NCBI RefSeq assembly: GCF_021391535.1
Contig: NZ_CP090066.1
Location: 2,245,501 to 2,309,500 of the forward strand
Direction: 5' to 3'
Length of the DNA: 64,000 nucleotides
Source of the DNA: Aurantimonas sp. HBX-1
GTDB lineage: Bacteria; Pseudomonadota; Alphaproteobacteria; Rhizobiales; Rhizobiaceae
This document shows, piece after piece, positions 1 through 8,600 of this stretch (its first letter is position 1; each line of letters opens with the position of its first letter). The notes beneath the pieces are model-generated. The model worked only from the letters and a program-made list of their open reading frames with translations. It was not told the origin of the DNA and did not search any database. Made by a program: the position numbers and the translations under genes.

Positions 1-165
1 CTCCTGGCCGAGGCGGAAGCTCTCGTACTCGGCGACGGTCTCCAAGAGGCCGGTGCCGCCGACATCCATCTGGTAGAGCGCCTGCACGGCGGCAAGTCGC
101 GCCGCGCCGCGCTTGTTGGCCTGCTTGACGGGACGCGGTTGCGGTTCGGTGTCGGCCATCGCCAT
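1..165 (-). CDS. nusB: Transcription antitermination factor NusB (5' part, cut by window edge)
   Basis: Only the first 55 codons are in the window; the gene runs off the left edge. The translation contains [20 protein letters not shown], the opening helix typical of alphaproteobacterial NusB, an RNA-binding protein that joins NusE (S10) on boxA RNA for rRNA antitermination. The ATG at 165 shares one base with the ribH stop (TGATG), so the two are probably translationally coupled. A second ATG two codons in (159) is also possible. It is the last visible gene of the glyA-nrdR-rib run, which is the usual order in Hyphomicrobiales. Confidence 0.9.
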   Translation of the reverse strand, partial: MAMADTEPQPRPVKQANKRGAARLAAVQALYQMDVGGTGLLETVAEYESFRLGQE

Positions 166-614
166 CAGGCTCCCAGCCGGTCGCGCAGCGCGATCATCGC
201 CAAAGCGGTGCGGGCCGCGGCGCCGCCCTTGTCCTTGCGCTTCGGATCGGCGCGCTCGAGCGCCTGCTCCTCGTTCTCGACGGTCAGGATGCCGTTGCCG
301 ATCGCGAGGTTCTCCTCGACCGACAGCGCCATCAGCGCGCGGGCGGATTCACCCGCGACGATCTCGAAATGGTAGGTCTCGCCGCGGATGACGCAGCCGA
401 GGACGACATAGCCGTCATACTCGTTCTCGCCCTCGTCGGCGCCGGTCAGCGCGTAGCCGACCGCCGCCGGCGCTTCCAGCGCGCCCGGGACGGTGACGAC
501 CTCGTAGGTGGCGCCGGCGTCGTCGAGCGCAGCCTTCGCCCCCTCCAGCAGCAGATTGCCGATGTGGTCGTAGAAGCGTGCCTCGACGATGAGGATGTGC
601 GGCGTTGCGGCCAT
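165..614 (-). CDS. ribH: 6,7-dimethyl-8-ribityllumazine synthase
   Basis: Penultimate enzyme of riboflavin synthesis: condenses 5-amino-6-ribitylaminouracil with 3,4-dihydroxybutanone phosphate to lumazine in the cytoplasm, often as a large hollow oligomer. The 149-residue protein is of normal length and shows PGALE near residue 43, the [14 protein letters not shown] block with the catalytic His near 82, and GNGILTVEN. An AAGGA ribosome site lies just upstream of the ATG. It follows ribE by 137 bases, a gap that holds a strong hairpin, and its stop overlaps nusB. Identity is secure. Confidence 0.97.
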   Translation of the reverse strand: MAATPHILIVEARFYDHIGNLLLEGAKAALDDAGATYEVVTVPGALEAPAAVGYALTGADEGENEYDGYVVLGCVIRGETYHFEIVAGESARALMALSVEENLAIGNGILTVENEEQALERADPKRKDKGGAAARTALAMIALRDRLGA

Positions 615-654
615 TATCTATTCCTTCGTGGCGGTCGACGCGGCAACGCCAGCC

Positions 655-693
655 GGGTGGACCCGCAAGGACGGCCCCGTCGCGGGTCCACCC
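655..693 (-). other. Long two-part hairpin between ribE and ribH
   Basis: Perfect 12-base arms (655-666, GGGTGGACCCGC, and 682-693) enclose a second inverted repeat (GACGG at 670-674 with CCGTC at 677-681), giving one long stem with a 3-base bulge. There is no U-run on the ribH side, so a simple intrinsic terminator is unlikely. An RNA-processing or attenuation element, or a dispersed palindromic repeat, would fit. I saw no FMN-riboswitch consensus here. Confidence 0.6.
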
Positions 694-751
694 ACCCGCC
701 CGCTCTGGCTGATGCTCGCTTGTCCGAATGGGCCGGCGGCGGTCGGTTCGC

Positions 752-1369
752 TCAAGAAGCGGCCGGGTGCGCGCCGAACAGGCGCTCGGCATAGCGCGCA
801 ATCTGGTCGACCTCAAGGTTGACGACGTCGCCGACCTGCCGATCCTTCCAGGTCGTCACGTCCAGCGAATGCCGGATCAGGAGCACGTCGAAGCGGTCGT
901 CCTCGACGGAATTGACGGTGAGCGAGGTGCCGTCCAGGCAGACCGAGCCCTTGCGGGCGATGAAGCGCTTCTCGTCGGGCCCGGCCCGCAGCCGGAAACG
1001 CGTGGCGTCCCCCTCCGCCTCCATCGCGACGATCTCGGCGAGTCCGTCGACATGGCCGGACACGAGATGGCCGCCGATCTCGTCGCCGATCTTCAGGGAC
1101 CGCTCGAGATTGATCGCGGTGCCCTCCTCCCACAGGCCGGCAGTGGTCAGGCGCAGTGCTTCCTCCCAGGCCTCGACCTCGAACCAGCGCCGGTCTTCGT
1201 CCGCCTGCGGCAAGGCAGTGACCGTGAGACAGACGCCGGAGCAGGCGATCGAGGCGCCGATATCGATGGAGGCGGTGTCGTAGGCGGTGCCGATGCGGAA
1301 GCGGCGGCCCTCGTCCAGCGGCTCGACGCGCTCGATGCGACCGACGTCGGTGATGAGTCCGGTGAACAT
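752..1369 (-). CDS. ribE: Riboflavin synthase, alpha subunit
   Basis: Dismutates two molecules of 6,7-dimethyl-8-ribityllumazine to riboflavin and the pyrimidine precursor. At 205 residues it has the usual duplicated lumazine-binding barrel: the first repeat starts [12 protein letters not shown] and holds the SIACSGVCLTV block; the second starts near residue 100 with GHLVSGHVDG and holds CLDGTSLTVN. The start ATG overlaps the ribD stop by one base (TGATG), so it is co-translated with ribD. The C-terminal tail is short and unremarkable. Confidence 0.96.
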   Translation of the reverse strand: MFTGLITDVGRIERVEPLDEGRRFRIGTAYDTASIDIGASIACSGVCLTVTALPQADEDRRWFEVEAWEEALRLTTAGLWEEGTAINLERSLKIGDEIGGHLVSGHVDGLAEIVAMEAEGDATRFRLRAGPDEKRFIARKGSVCLDGTSLTVNSVEDDRFDVLLIRHSLDVTTWKDRQVGDVVNLEVDQIARYAERLFGAHPAAS

Positions 1370-2511
1370 CAGGCGTCTCTCCGTACATATTCGAACCAGC
1401 GATCCGGCCCGAAGCGATAGCTCCGCACCGGGCGGAAGCGGTCGCCGGCGGCGGACGGCACGATCGGCGCGGCGACACCGTCGGGGCCGACCTCGGTGTC
1501 GCCCTCGACGAGGATCAGCCGGTCGACGAGATCGCTTTCGAGGAAGCTCGCGCCGGTCTCGGCGCCGCCCTCGACCAGGATGCTGGACATGCCGACCGCG
1601 CCGAGATCCTCCAGCATTTCCGGCAGCGCGATGCGGCCGGTGTCGGGATCCGCCTCGCAGGACAGGAAGGCGACGCCGCAGGCGGCAAGCGCCGCGCGGC
1701 GGGCCGGGTCGGCATCGGCGAAGGTGGCGATCAGCGTCGGCGTGTCGCCGGCGGTGCGCGCCAGGGCCATGCCCGGCTCGGTGCGCAGCCGCGGGTCGAG
1801 CACGATGCGGGTCGGCGAGCGGTCGCCGAGCCCCGGCAGCCGGCAGTCGAGCCGCGGATCGTCCTCCAGCAGCGTGCCCGAGCCGACGAGGATCGCGTCG
1901 TGGCGGGCGCGCACCAGATGGGTCTGCGCGTCCGCCACCGGCCCGGTGATCTTGACCTGGCCGCCGCCCTTGATGCCGATCTTGCCGTCGCGCGAAACCG
2001 CAAGCTTGAGGGTCACTTCCGGCCGGTTCCTGCGGTGTCGATTCAGGTAGCCGGACATGGTTTCCGCCGCTTCCTCGGCCATCACCCTCGGCGTGACCTG
2101 GAGGCCGGCGGCGCGCAGGATCGCATGCCCCTTGCCGTCGACGCGCGGATCGGGATCGGCCGCGGCGGAGACGGCGCGCGCGATACCCGCCGTCACCAGC
2201 GCCTCGGCGCAGGGCGGCGTGCGGCCGTGATGTGCGCAGGGCTCGAGCGTGACATAGGCGGTGGCGCCACGCGCCAGTTCGCCGGCTTCTGCCAGCGCCA
2301 CCGTCTCCGCATGGGGGCGCCCGCCGATCGCGGTGACGCCGCGGCCGACGATGACCGGACCAATCCCGTCGTCGCGGACGATCAGCGTCGCGACCGAGGG
2401 ATTGGTGGCGGTGCGGCCAGCATTGCGCATGGCAAAGCGGATCGCCGCCGCCATGAAGCGCCGGTCGGTCTCGGTGGCGGCCGGTGCGGCTTCGCCGGTG
2501 GCGGCGCTCAT
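1369..2511 (-). CDS. ribD: Bifunctional pyrimidine deaminase / reductase RibD
   Basis: Second and third steps of riboflavin synthesis: deamination and then NADPH-dependent side-chain reduction of the pyrimidine. The N-terminal half is a cytidine-deaminase-type domain with the zinc site HAE (near residue 67) and [15 protein letters not shown]. The C-terminal half, from about residue 160, is the RibD_C reductase, starting near [12 protein letters not shown]. The 380 residues match the bifunctional form. Its ATG overlaps the nrdR stop by four bases (ATGA), and its stop overlaps the ribE start, making a tight operon. Confidence 0.96.
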   Translation of the reverse strand: MSAATGEAAPAATETDRRFMAAAIRFAMRNAGRTATNPSVATLIVRDDGIGPVIVGRGVTAIGGRPHAETVALAEAGELARGATAYVTLEPCAHHGRTPPCAEALVTAGIARAVSAAADPDPRVDGKGHAILRAAGLQVTPRVMAEEAAETMSGYLNRHRRNRPEVTLKLAVSRDGKIGIKGGGQVKITGPVADAQTHLVRARHDAILVGSGTLLEDDPRLDCRLPGLGDRSPTRIVLDPRLRTEPGMALARTAGDTPTLIATFADADPARRAALAACGVAFLSCEADPDTGRIALPEMLEDLGAVGMSSILVEGGAETGASFLESDLVDRLILVEGDTEVGPDGVAAPIVPSAAGDRFRPVRSYRFGPDRWFEYVRRDA

Positions 2512-2990
2512 GCGGGCTTCGCGGGGTCGGCGGGCAGCTGCGAGCGCGCCAGTTCGCCGATCACCGATTCGAAGTCCTTGGCCTCGCGGAAGTCGCGATA
2601 GACCGAGGCGAAGCGGACATAGGCGACGTCGTCGAGGCCCTTCAGTGCCTCCATGACCATCTCGCCGATCGTGTCGGAGGGGATCTCCTGCTCGCCGGAC
2701 TGCTCGAGCCGGCGCACGATGCCGGAGATCAGGCGCTCGATCCGCTCGGGATCGACCGGGCGCTTGCGCAGCGCCACCTCGACCGACCGGGCTAGCTTGT
2801 CGCGGTCGAACGGCACCTTGCGGCCGGCCTTTTTCAGCACCTGCAGCTCGCGCAGCTGGATCCGCTCGAAGGTGGTGAAGCGGCCGTTGCAGTCAGGACA
2901 AACGCGGCGGCGCCGGATCGCCCCGCCGTCCTCGGCGGGGCGCGAATCCTTCACCTGGCTGTCCTGCGAGCCGCAATAGGGGCAGCGCAT
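2508..2990 (-). CDS. nrdR: Transcriptional repressor NrdR
   Basis: ATP/dATP-sensing repressor of ribonucleotide reductase genes, which recognises NrdR boxes elsewhere in the genome. The 160-residue protein has the N-terminal zinc ribbon with Cys3, Cys6, Cys31 and Cys34, followed by an ATP-cone domain at about residues 49-139. A GAGGA site sits upstream of the ATG. It lies between glyA and ribD, the standard alphaproteobacterial arrangement, and overlaps ribD by four bases. No nrd gene is in this window, so its targets are elsewhere. Confidence 0.96.
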   Translation of the reverse strand: MRCPYCGSQDSQVKDSRPAEDGGAIRRRRVCPDCNGRFTTFERIQLRELQVLKKAGRKVPFDRDKLARSVEVALRKRPVDPERIERLISGIVRRLEQSGEQEIPSDTIGEMVMEALKGLDDVAYVRFASVYRDFREAKDFESVIGELARSQLPADPAKPA

Positions 2991-3044
2991 GAATCCTCGC
3001 TTACTGGCCTTGTCCCGCCGCGGTGATCGACGCGCGCCGCCGGA

Positions 3045-4361
3045 TCAGAGCGTCGGGTAGATCGGGAAACGGTCGGTCAGGGCGATGACCTTCGCCTTGA
3101 CCCGCGCCTCGACCTCGGCGTTGCCCTCTTCCGAGTTCGCCGACCGCAGCCCGTCGAGAACCTCGACGATCATCTGGCCGACCTCGCGGAATTCCTGGGC
3201 GCCGAAGCCGCGGCTCGTCGCGGCCGGGGTGCCGAGGCGGACGCCGGAGGTGATGGTCGGCTTCTGCGGGTCGTTCGGCACGCCGTTCTTGTTGCACGTG
3301 ATGTTGGCGCGGCCGAGCGCCGTTTCGGAATGCTTGCCGGTGAGATTCATCGGCCGCAGATCGACCAGCATCAGATGGGTATCGGTGCCGCCGGATACGA
3401 TATCCAGCCCGCCTTCGCGCAGCGTCTCGGCCAGCACCTTGGCGTTCTCGGCGACGCTCTTGATGTAGGACTTGAAGGCCGGCGTCAGCGCCTCGCCGAA
3501 GGCCACCGCCTTGCCGGCGATGACGTGCATCAGCGGCCCGCCCTGCAGGCCCGGGAAGATCGCCGAGTTGATCTTCTTGGCGATCGCCTCGTCGTCGGTC
3601 AGCACGATGCCGCCGCGCGGGCCGCGCAGCGTCTTGTGGGTCGTCGAGGTGACGACATGGGCATGCGGGAACGGGCTCGGATGCTGGCCCGCGGCGACGA
3701 GGCCGGCGAAATGCGCCATGTCCACCCAGAGATAGGCGCCGACCTTGTCGGCGATTGCGCGGAAGCGGGCGAAATCGATGTGGCGCGAATAGGCCGAGCC
3801 GCCCGCGACGATGACCGCCGGCTTGTGCTCGACGGCGAGGCTCTCGACCTGGTCGTAGTCGATCAGCCCGGTCTCGAGGTCGAGCCCGTACTGCACCGCG
3901 TTGAACCAGCGGCCGGACATGTTGGGCTTGGCGCCGTGGGTCAGGTGGCCGCCGGCATCGAGGCTCATGCCGAGCAGCGTGTCGCCGGGCTTGGACAGCG
4001 CCAGCAGCACCGCCTGGTTGGCCTGGCTGCCGGAATTCGGCTGGACGTTGGCGAAGCCGCAGCCGAACAGCTGCTTGACCCGCTCGATCGCCAGTTCCTC
4101 GACGACGTCGACGAACTCGCAGCCGCCGTAGTAGCGCCGGCCGGGATAGCCCTCGGCATATTTGTTGGTCAGCACCGAGCCCTGCGCCTCGAGCACCGCG
4201 CGGGAGACGATGTTCTCCGAGGCGATCAGCTCGATCTCGTGCCGCTGGCGCTGGAGTTCCTGGCCGATCGCCCCGAAGATCGCCGGGTCGCGCTCGCCGA
4301 GCGAGGCAGTGAAGAAATCGCCGAAATCACTGGCGGCATCGGTGCGGACGGCCTGGCTCAT
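3045..4361 (-). CDS. glyA: Serine hydroxymethyltransferase
   Basis: PLP enzyme that interconverts serine and glycine while loading one-carbon units onto tetrahydrofolate, the main source for purine and thymidylate synthesis. Visible marks are [27 protein letters not shown] and the PLP-lysine motif [14 protein letters not shown] chose the ATG at 4361 (438 residues, starting MSQAVRTD) because a GGGAGA ribosome site precedes it; an ATG 14 codons upstream has no such support and would be unusually long. It heads the nrdR-rib-nusB run. Confidence 0.95.
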   Translation of the reverse strand: MSQAVRTDAASDFGDFFTASLGERDPAIFGAIGQELQRQRHEIELIASENIVSRAVLEAQGSVLTNKYAEGYPGRRYYGGCEFVDVVEELAIERVKQLFGCGFANVQPNSGSQANQAVLLALSKPGDTLLGMSLDAGGHLTHGAKPNMSGRWFNAVQYGLDLETGLIDYDQVESLAVEHKPAVIVAGGSAYSRHIDFARFRAIADKVGAYLWVDMAHFAGLVAAGQHPSPFPHAHVVTSTTHKTLRGPRGGIVLTDDEAIAKKINSAIFPGLQGGPLMHVIAGKAVAFGEALTPAFKSYIKSVAENAKVLAETLREGGLDIVSGGTDTHLMLVDLRPMNLTGKHSETALGRANITCNKNGVPNDPQKPTITSGVRLGTPAATSRGFGAQEFREVGQMIVEVLDGLRSANSEEGNAEVEARVKAKVIALTDRFPIYPTL

Positions 4362-4471
4362 GATCGTTGTCTCCCGTTGCAGTGGCTGGTCTTGGGGGCC
4401 CACCTGCCTGTCGCGACGGCCTTAGCACAGCCGCTCCCGGCGCACCAACCGCGTCCCCTGCCGCCCGCTTC

Positions 4472-4510
4472 AAAAAGCCGCGGCCGGGCACATCGCTGCA
4501 CCCGGCCGGC
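4472..4510 (-). terminator. Intrinsic terminator after the L,D-transpeptidase gene
   Basis: Read on the minus strand, a G+C stem (CCGGCCGGG paired with CCCGGCC and flanking GC pairs, about 10 base pairs with a small bulge) is followed by GGC and five Ts (complement of 4472-4476). It starts 30 bases past the stop of the L,D-transpeptidase gene. Confidence 0.75.
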
Positions 4511-4540
4511 AATTGGTCTTTCGCGATGGCGGTCTGGCGA

Positions 4541-5884
4541 TCAGTAGCCGTCGTCGCCCCGCGCATAGGGGTTTTCCTGGCCGGCCGCATAGGCGGTGGT
4601 GGTCAGCTCGCTCATCGCCAACTGCTCGGCGCCGTCGAGGTGGTAGATGTCGTCGCGGAACTGCACGACCGTCGGATCGGTCGCCCATGCCGAGACATAG
4701 GTGAAGTGCACCGGAACCGGGTTGGTCAGGTCGATGTCCTGGCGGGTGCGGGCGGCGATCACCTGCTCGATCCTCTGGCGATCCCAGCCCGGCTCGTCGC
4801 GGGCGATCCAGACGATCAGGTCGCGGACGTTCTGAACGCGGACGCAGCCCGACGATTCAAAGCGCATCAGCTCGGAGAACAGGCTCTGCTGCGGCGTGTC
4901 GTGCATGTAGACGGCGTGGGCGTTCGGGAAGTTGATCTTCACCGAGCTCATCGCGTTGTTCTTGCCCGGCTCCTGGCGGAACAGGTAGCGCACGGCGTCG
5001 TCGGAGTTCCAGTTGATCGACTCCGGCGGGATCTCCTGGCCGTTGCCGTCGAAGATGTGGATGTCGTTCCGCGCCAGGTAGGTCGGGTCCTTCTGCATCA
5101 GCGGAATGATGTCCTTGCGGACGATCGACGCTGGTGCGTGCCAGTAGGGGTTGAGGTTCAGGTTGGTGATCTTGGAATCGAGGATCGGCGTCTGGCGATC
5201 GGTCTTGCCGACCACCGCGGTATGGCGCTGGACAACGCGGCCGTTCTCGACGGCCTCGATCGCCGCGGCCGGAATGTTGACCATGACGAAGCGCGGCGCC
5301 TGCTCCTTGGCGATCGCTTCCTGCAGGCGACCGAGATTGACCTGCAGCTGGCGCAGGCGCAGATCCGCCGGCACGTTCATCGCCTTGAAGGTGTGGGTGG
5401 ACGCGACGCCGTCGGCCGGCAGGCCGTGGCGGGCCTGGAAGCGCTTCACGGCGGCATCGACATAGGTGTCGAAGGACGGCGAGGCGCCGGCGCTCTGCGG
5501 CAGGTCGCCGGACGCATACAGCCGCTGGCGCAGCGCGGTGACCGTCGGCGAGACGACGCCGAGCCGCAGCGTCTCGCCTTCCGGCACCATCGGCCAGCCA
5601 CCCATCGAGACGAGCTGGTTGTAGGAATCCACCGCCTGCTGGGTCGCGGCAAAGGTCTGCTGCGAGAAGACCGGCGCATTGGACGCGACTTCCCGGGCGC
5701 TGGTGCCGCGCGTGTCGAACTGGTCGTCCCAGTTGCCGCGGCTCGGAGCGCGCAGCAGATCGTTCAACGCGTTCTGGGCGAAGGCCGCGCCGGGCAGCAG
5801 CGCGGCACCGGCCGCGGCCGTCGCCAACACGAACTTCCGGCGGCTCAGCCGGTTCGCGTTCGAACCATCGTTGGAAATCGTCAT
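4541..5884 (-). CDS. ldtP: Tat-exported L,D-transpeptidase (YcbB/LdtP type)
   Basis: Peptidoglycan cross-linking enzyme that makes 3-3 bonds or attaches proteins to meso-DAP. From the ATG at 5884 (GAGGGG site upstream) the protein has 447 residues, a twin-arginine leader (SRRKFVL, Ala-rich core, then AFAQ), a peptidoglycan-binding repeat around residues 160-210 and a C-terminal YkuD domain. The catalytic block is HDTP followed by SSGCVRV, with Cys347. An in-frame upstream extension to 6124 lacks support. It lies beside ldtR, as in Liberibacter and Sinorhizobium, where LdtR controls this gene; the symbol rests on that synteny. Confidence 0.9.
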   Translation of the reverse strand: MTISNDGSNANRLSRRKFVLATAAAGAALLPGAAFAQNALNDLLRAPSRGNWDDQFDTRGTSAREVASNAPVFSQQTFAATQQAVDSYNQLVSMGGWPMVPEGETLRLGVVSPTVTALRQRLYASGDLPQSAGASPSFDTYVDAAVKRFQARHGLPADGVASTHTFKAMNVPADLRLRQLQVNLGRLQEAIAKEQAPRFVMVNIPAAAIEAVENGRVVQRHTAVVGKTDRQTPILDSKITNLNLNPYWHAPASIVRKDIIPLMQKDPTYLARNDIHIFDGNGQEIPPESINWNSDDAVRYLFRQEPGKNNAMSSVKINFPNAHAVYMHDTPQQSLFSELMRFESSGCVRVQNVRDLIVWIARDEPGWDRQRIEQVIAARTRQDIDLTNPVPVHFTYVSAWATDPTVVQFRDDIYHLDGAEQLAMSELTTTAYAAGQENPYARGDDGY

Positions 5885-5923
5885 GGTAACCCCTCGTCTT
5901 GCCGCTGCCCCTGCAGGGATGCG

Positions 5924-5954
5924 CCCGCAAGCGAGCCTCCAGCCCGCTCGCGGG
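5924..5954 (-). other. Hairpin in the leader of the L,D-transpeptidase gene
   Basis: CCCGC-A-AGCG (5924-5933) pairs with CGCT-C-GCGGG (5945-5954), nine pairs with one mismatch. A ten-base palindrome CCCTGCAGGG (5909-5918) lies between it and the ribosome site. The leader could be structured, but no known riboswitch family was recognised. Confidence 0.35.
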
Positions 5955-6081
5955 CGTAAGAGGCCGCACCCCGTTCCCCGCCTGCGTACAAGAACGGTAA
6001 GGCACCGCAATATGGCCAAAGCGTGAAGCGACAGCCTTGATCCATAAGGGTTACCGGCGACCGGCCAGGGCGCGGACGCGG

Positions 6082-6118
6082 AAAAGCTCCGCCTGCACCA
6101 TTCAAGGTGCCGCGGAGC
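6082..6118 (-). terminator. Intrinsic terminator after ldtR
   Basis: Arms GCTCCGC (6086-6092) and GCGGAGC (6112-6118) plus inner GCACC/GGTGC close a six-base loop. On the minus strand the stem is followed by four Ts. It sits 28 bases past the ldtR stop, so ldtR and the downstream transpeptidase gene are probably separate transcripts. Confidence 0.75.
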
Positions 6119-6145
6119 CTTCACGCAGACGTGACGGGCGGAGGA

Positions 6146-6655
6146 TCAGAGCCGGTAGAGGATCTGGTCGTTCCAGAAGCGGTCGAGCCGCTGCAGCGAC
6201 CGGTTCATCTTCTGGAATTCCTGCTCGTCGAGCCCGCCGACCTTGTCGATCGAGCCGATGTGGCGGTCGTAGAGCTCGGCGACGACGGCCGCGACTTCCA
6301 TGCCGGCTTCGGTCAGCGACACCCGGACGGCGCGGCGATCGACACGCGACTTCTGGTGGTTGATGAAGCCGAGTTCGACCAGCTTCTTCAGATTGTAGGA
6401 GACGTTCGAGCCGAGATAGAAGCCGCGGGTGCGCAGCTCGCCGGCGGTCAGCACCGAGTCGCCGATATTGAAGAGCAGCAGCGCCTGGACGGCGTTGATG
6501 TCGGTGCGGCCGCCGCGCTCGAACTCGTCCTTGATGACGTCTAGGAGCCGGCGATGCAGACGCTCGACCAGCTGCAGCGTCTCGAGATAAAGCGACTTCA
6601 GCTCTGCCTTGGCTTCCGGCTGCGCTTCGTGGTCGTTCTTCGTCTGCGCGTTCAT
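6146..6655 (-). CDS. ldtR: MarR-family regulator LdtR
   Basis: Winged-helix regulator of 169 residues. The MarR core spans about residues 25-145, with the recognition region LRTRGFYLGSNVSYNLKKLV and the wing region KSRVDRRAVRVSL. LdtR of Liberibacter asiaticus and Sinorhizobium is a small-molecule-responsive MarR protein that acts on the neighbouring L,D-transpeptidase gene and on osmotic tolerance. Here that gene lies next to it on the same strand, behind a terminator. A GGAG ribosome site precedes the ATG. The upstream region holds a palindrome and repeats that may be its operator. Confidence 0.9.
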   Translation of the reverse strand: MNAQTKNDHEAQPEAKAELKSLYLETLQLVERLHRRLLDVIKDEFERGGRTDINAVQALLLFNIGDSVLTAGELRTRGFYLGSNVSYNLKKLVELGFINHQKSRVDRRAVRVSLTEAGMEVAAVVAELYDRHIGSIDKVGGLDEQEFQKMNRSLQRLDRFWNDQILYRL

Positions 6656-6738
6656 AGTATACTCCGCTGTTGATCTGATGGATGTTCTCTTTCGACCCCA
6701 TCTTGAAAATCAACCTACGCGGCGCGTCTAAAATTCGA

Positions 6739-6796
6739 CTTAAACCGCAGGCTTAATGCGACCTTACGAGCGGCAGAACAATTGTTTTGCTTAATG
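6739..6796 (-). promoter_or_regulatory. Candidate ldtR promoter/operator region
   Basis: An unusually A+T-rich patch. It contains the perfect palindrome AACAATTGTT (6777-6786), two copies of GCTTAATG (6751-6758 and 6789-6796) and a further CTTAA at 6739. On the minus strand TTGTTC (6776-6781), 17 bases, then CATTAA (6753-6758) could be a weak sigma-70 promoter overlapped by the palindrome, consistent with MarR-type autoregulation. This is inference from pattern only. Confidence 0.4.
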
Positions 6797-6814
6797 AATT
6801 CTCGCACGACCGGC

Positions 6815-7240
6815 CTAGCGGCCGCGCGCCCGGCGTTCCTCGCGCCAGCCGGCGATGCGCAGCACCCCCAGCATCCCCAATCCCCAGACGTGGAAGCCCA
6901 GCCAGACGAGGTCGCCGCCGAAGAGCTCGGGGAAGCCGAGATGCATCACCGCCTCGATCAGCGCGATCAGGATCCAGATCACCGCCCCCCAGGCGGCCGT
7001 CAGCCACAGCCCGATGCCGGCGACGGGATAGAGCACCGCGAGGGCCGGTGCCGCCATCTTCCACCAGAGCGGCATCAGGTCGAAGCGGTCGTAGGGTCCG
7101 TCGGAGACGCCGACCAGCCGGATCCAGTAGCCGATGCCGAGGGTGAACAGGGCGAGCGCCGAGAGCCGGTAGAGCCACACGGTCAGCCGCCGGTTCAAGG
7201 TCTCGGACGGGCCGTCCCGCGGGGTAAGCTCGATGGTCAA
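6815..7240 (-). CDS. DUF6163 membrane protein of unknown function
   Basis: A 141-residue protein with about four hydrophobic helices (near residues 20-40, 60-75, 77-100 and 110-130) and a basic C-terminus (REERRARGR). The sequence resembles a Hyphomicrobiales family labelled DUF6163, often found beside ldtR and hemB. No function is known and no catalytic motif is visible. The apparent start codon is TTG at 7240; the first internal ATG is about 55 codons in, which would lose the first helix, so TTG is preferred. It is upstream of ldtR on the same strand. Confidence 0.75.
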   Translation of the reverse strand: MTIELTPRDGPSETLNRRLTVWLYRLSALALFTLGIGYWIRLVGVSDGPYDRFDLMPLWWKMAAPALAVLYPVAGIGLWLTAAWGAVIWILIALIEAVMHLGFPELFGGDLVWLGFHVWGLGMLGVLRIAGWREERRARGR

Positions 7241-7454
7241 TTGCTACGGCCCTTCTCGCCAGCTGCGTGTCGGTCGGCGGGTGCCGGCCCGGCCGCCCGA
7301 TCCGCCATGGCGCAAGCGACGCTAGGGCGCGGCCGCGCGCGGCGTCAATCTTGCGGTCGTCGCGGCGAAGGCCTACCCAAGGCGCGACCGGTTACGGATG
7401 CCGCCGGGCGCGCGCCGCCGCGCGAACCATTGCCCCAAACGGGCGCCGATAGCC

Positions 7455-8516
7455 ATGCCGAGCGAAGAGACGGACAATCCGATGGACCAGCGAAGCGATG
7501 CCCTCCCCCTGATCAGCGAACGCATCGACGCGGTCACCGGCGGTCTGCGGATGCGCCGCCTGCGGCAGGCGGACTGGACGCGCCGCCTGGTGCGCGAGAC
7601 GAACCTTGCCGTCGACGACCTGATCTGGCCGATCTTCGTGCGGGAGGGCGACGGCGAAGCCGAGCCGGTCCCCTCGATGCCGGGCGTCTTCCGCCTGTCG
7701 ATCGTCGGATGCGTCGAGGCCGCGCGGCAGGCCCGCGATCTCGGCATCCCGGTCATCGCGCTGTTTCCCTACACCGACCCCCAGAGGCGCGACGAGACCG
7801 GCTCGGAGGCGCTCAACGAGGGCAATCTGGTCTGCCGCGCCAGCCGGGCGATCAAGTCGGCCGTGCCGGAAGTCGGCATTCTCTGCGACGTGGCGCTCGA
7901 CCCCTATACCAGCCACGGCCATGACGGCGTGATGCGGGGCGACCGCATCCTCAACGACGAGAGCGTCGAGATGCTGTCCCGCCAGGCGGTCGTCCAGGCG
8001 CGGTCGGGCTGCGACATCATCGGACCCTCCGACATGATGGACGGGCGGGTCGCCTGCATCAGGAGCGCGCTGGATTCGGCGGGGCTGCGCGACACACTGA
8101 TCATGGCCTATTCGGCGAAATATGCCTCGGCTTTCTACGGCCCGTTCCGCGACGCTGTGGGCTCGGGAGCGATGCTGCGCGGCGACAAGCGCACCTACCA
8201 GATGGACTACGGCAACTCGGAAGAAGCGCTGCGCGAGGCGGCGCAGGACATCGCCGAGGGCGCCGACATGATCATGGTGAAGCCCGGCATGCCCTATCTC
8301 GACATCGTCGGCCGGCTGGCGCGCGAACTCGGCGTGCCGACCTTCGCCTACCAGACCTCGGGCGAGTATTCGATGATCATGGCCGCCGCCCAGAACGGCT
8401 GGCTCGACGGCGAGAAGGCGATGATGGAAAGCCTTGCCGGCTTCAAGCGGGCCGGCGCGGCAGGCATCCTCAGCTATTTCTCGCCGCGCGTCGCAGCGCG
8501 CCTCGGCACCCGCTGA
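7455..8516 (+). CDS. hemB: Delta-aminolevulinic acid dehydratase (porphobilinogen synthase)
   Basis: Condenses two 5-aminolevulinate molecules into porphobilinogen for heme and corrinoid synthesis. The two active-site lysines are in AYSAKYASAFYGPFRDA and MIMVKPGMPYLD. The metal loop reads DVALDPYTSHGHDG: aspartates stand where zinc enzymes have cysteines, so this is the magnesium-dependent type known from Bradyrhizobium and Pseudomonas. The start is uncertain: ATG 7455 (353 residues) or ATG 7482 (344 residues); neither has a strong ribosome site. It is divergent from the DUF6163 gene. Confidence 0.94.
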   Translation: MPSEETDNPMDQRSDALPLISERIDAVTGGLRMRRLRQADWTRRLVRETNLAVDDLIWPIFVREGDGEAEPVPSMPGVFRLSIVGCVEAARQARDLGIPVIALFPYTDPQRRDETGSEALNEGNLVCRASRAIKSAVPEVGILCDVALDPYTSHGHDGVMRGDRILNDESVEMLSRQAVVQARSGCDIIGPSDMMDGRVACIRSALDSAGLRDTLIMAYSAKYASAFYGPFRDAVGSGAMLRGDKRTYQMDYGNSEEALREAAQDIAEGADMIMVKPGMPYLDIVGRLARELGVPTFAYQTSGEYSMIMAAAQNGWLDGEKAMMESLAGFKRAGAAGILSYFSPRVAARLGTR

Positions 8517-8600
8517 CCGGCGGGCGTTCCGACGGGTTGCACCGCGGCGGGGCGGCCACCATTTCCTGAGGGTTGCCGCTTCCGACGAGGAACCCCCGAG

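Noticed and set aside
615..751. FMN riboswitch in the riboflavin operon
   Set aside because: The gap holds a strong hairpin but none of the conserved FMN-aptamer blocks on either strand.
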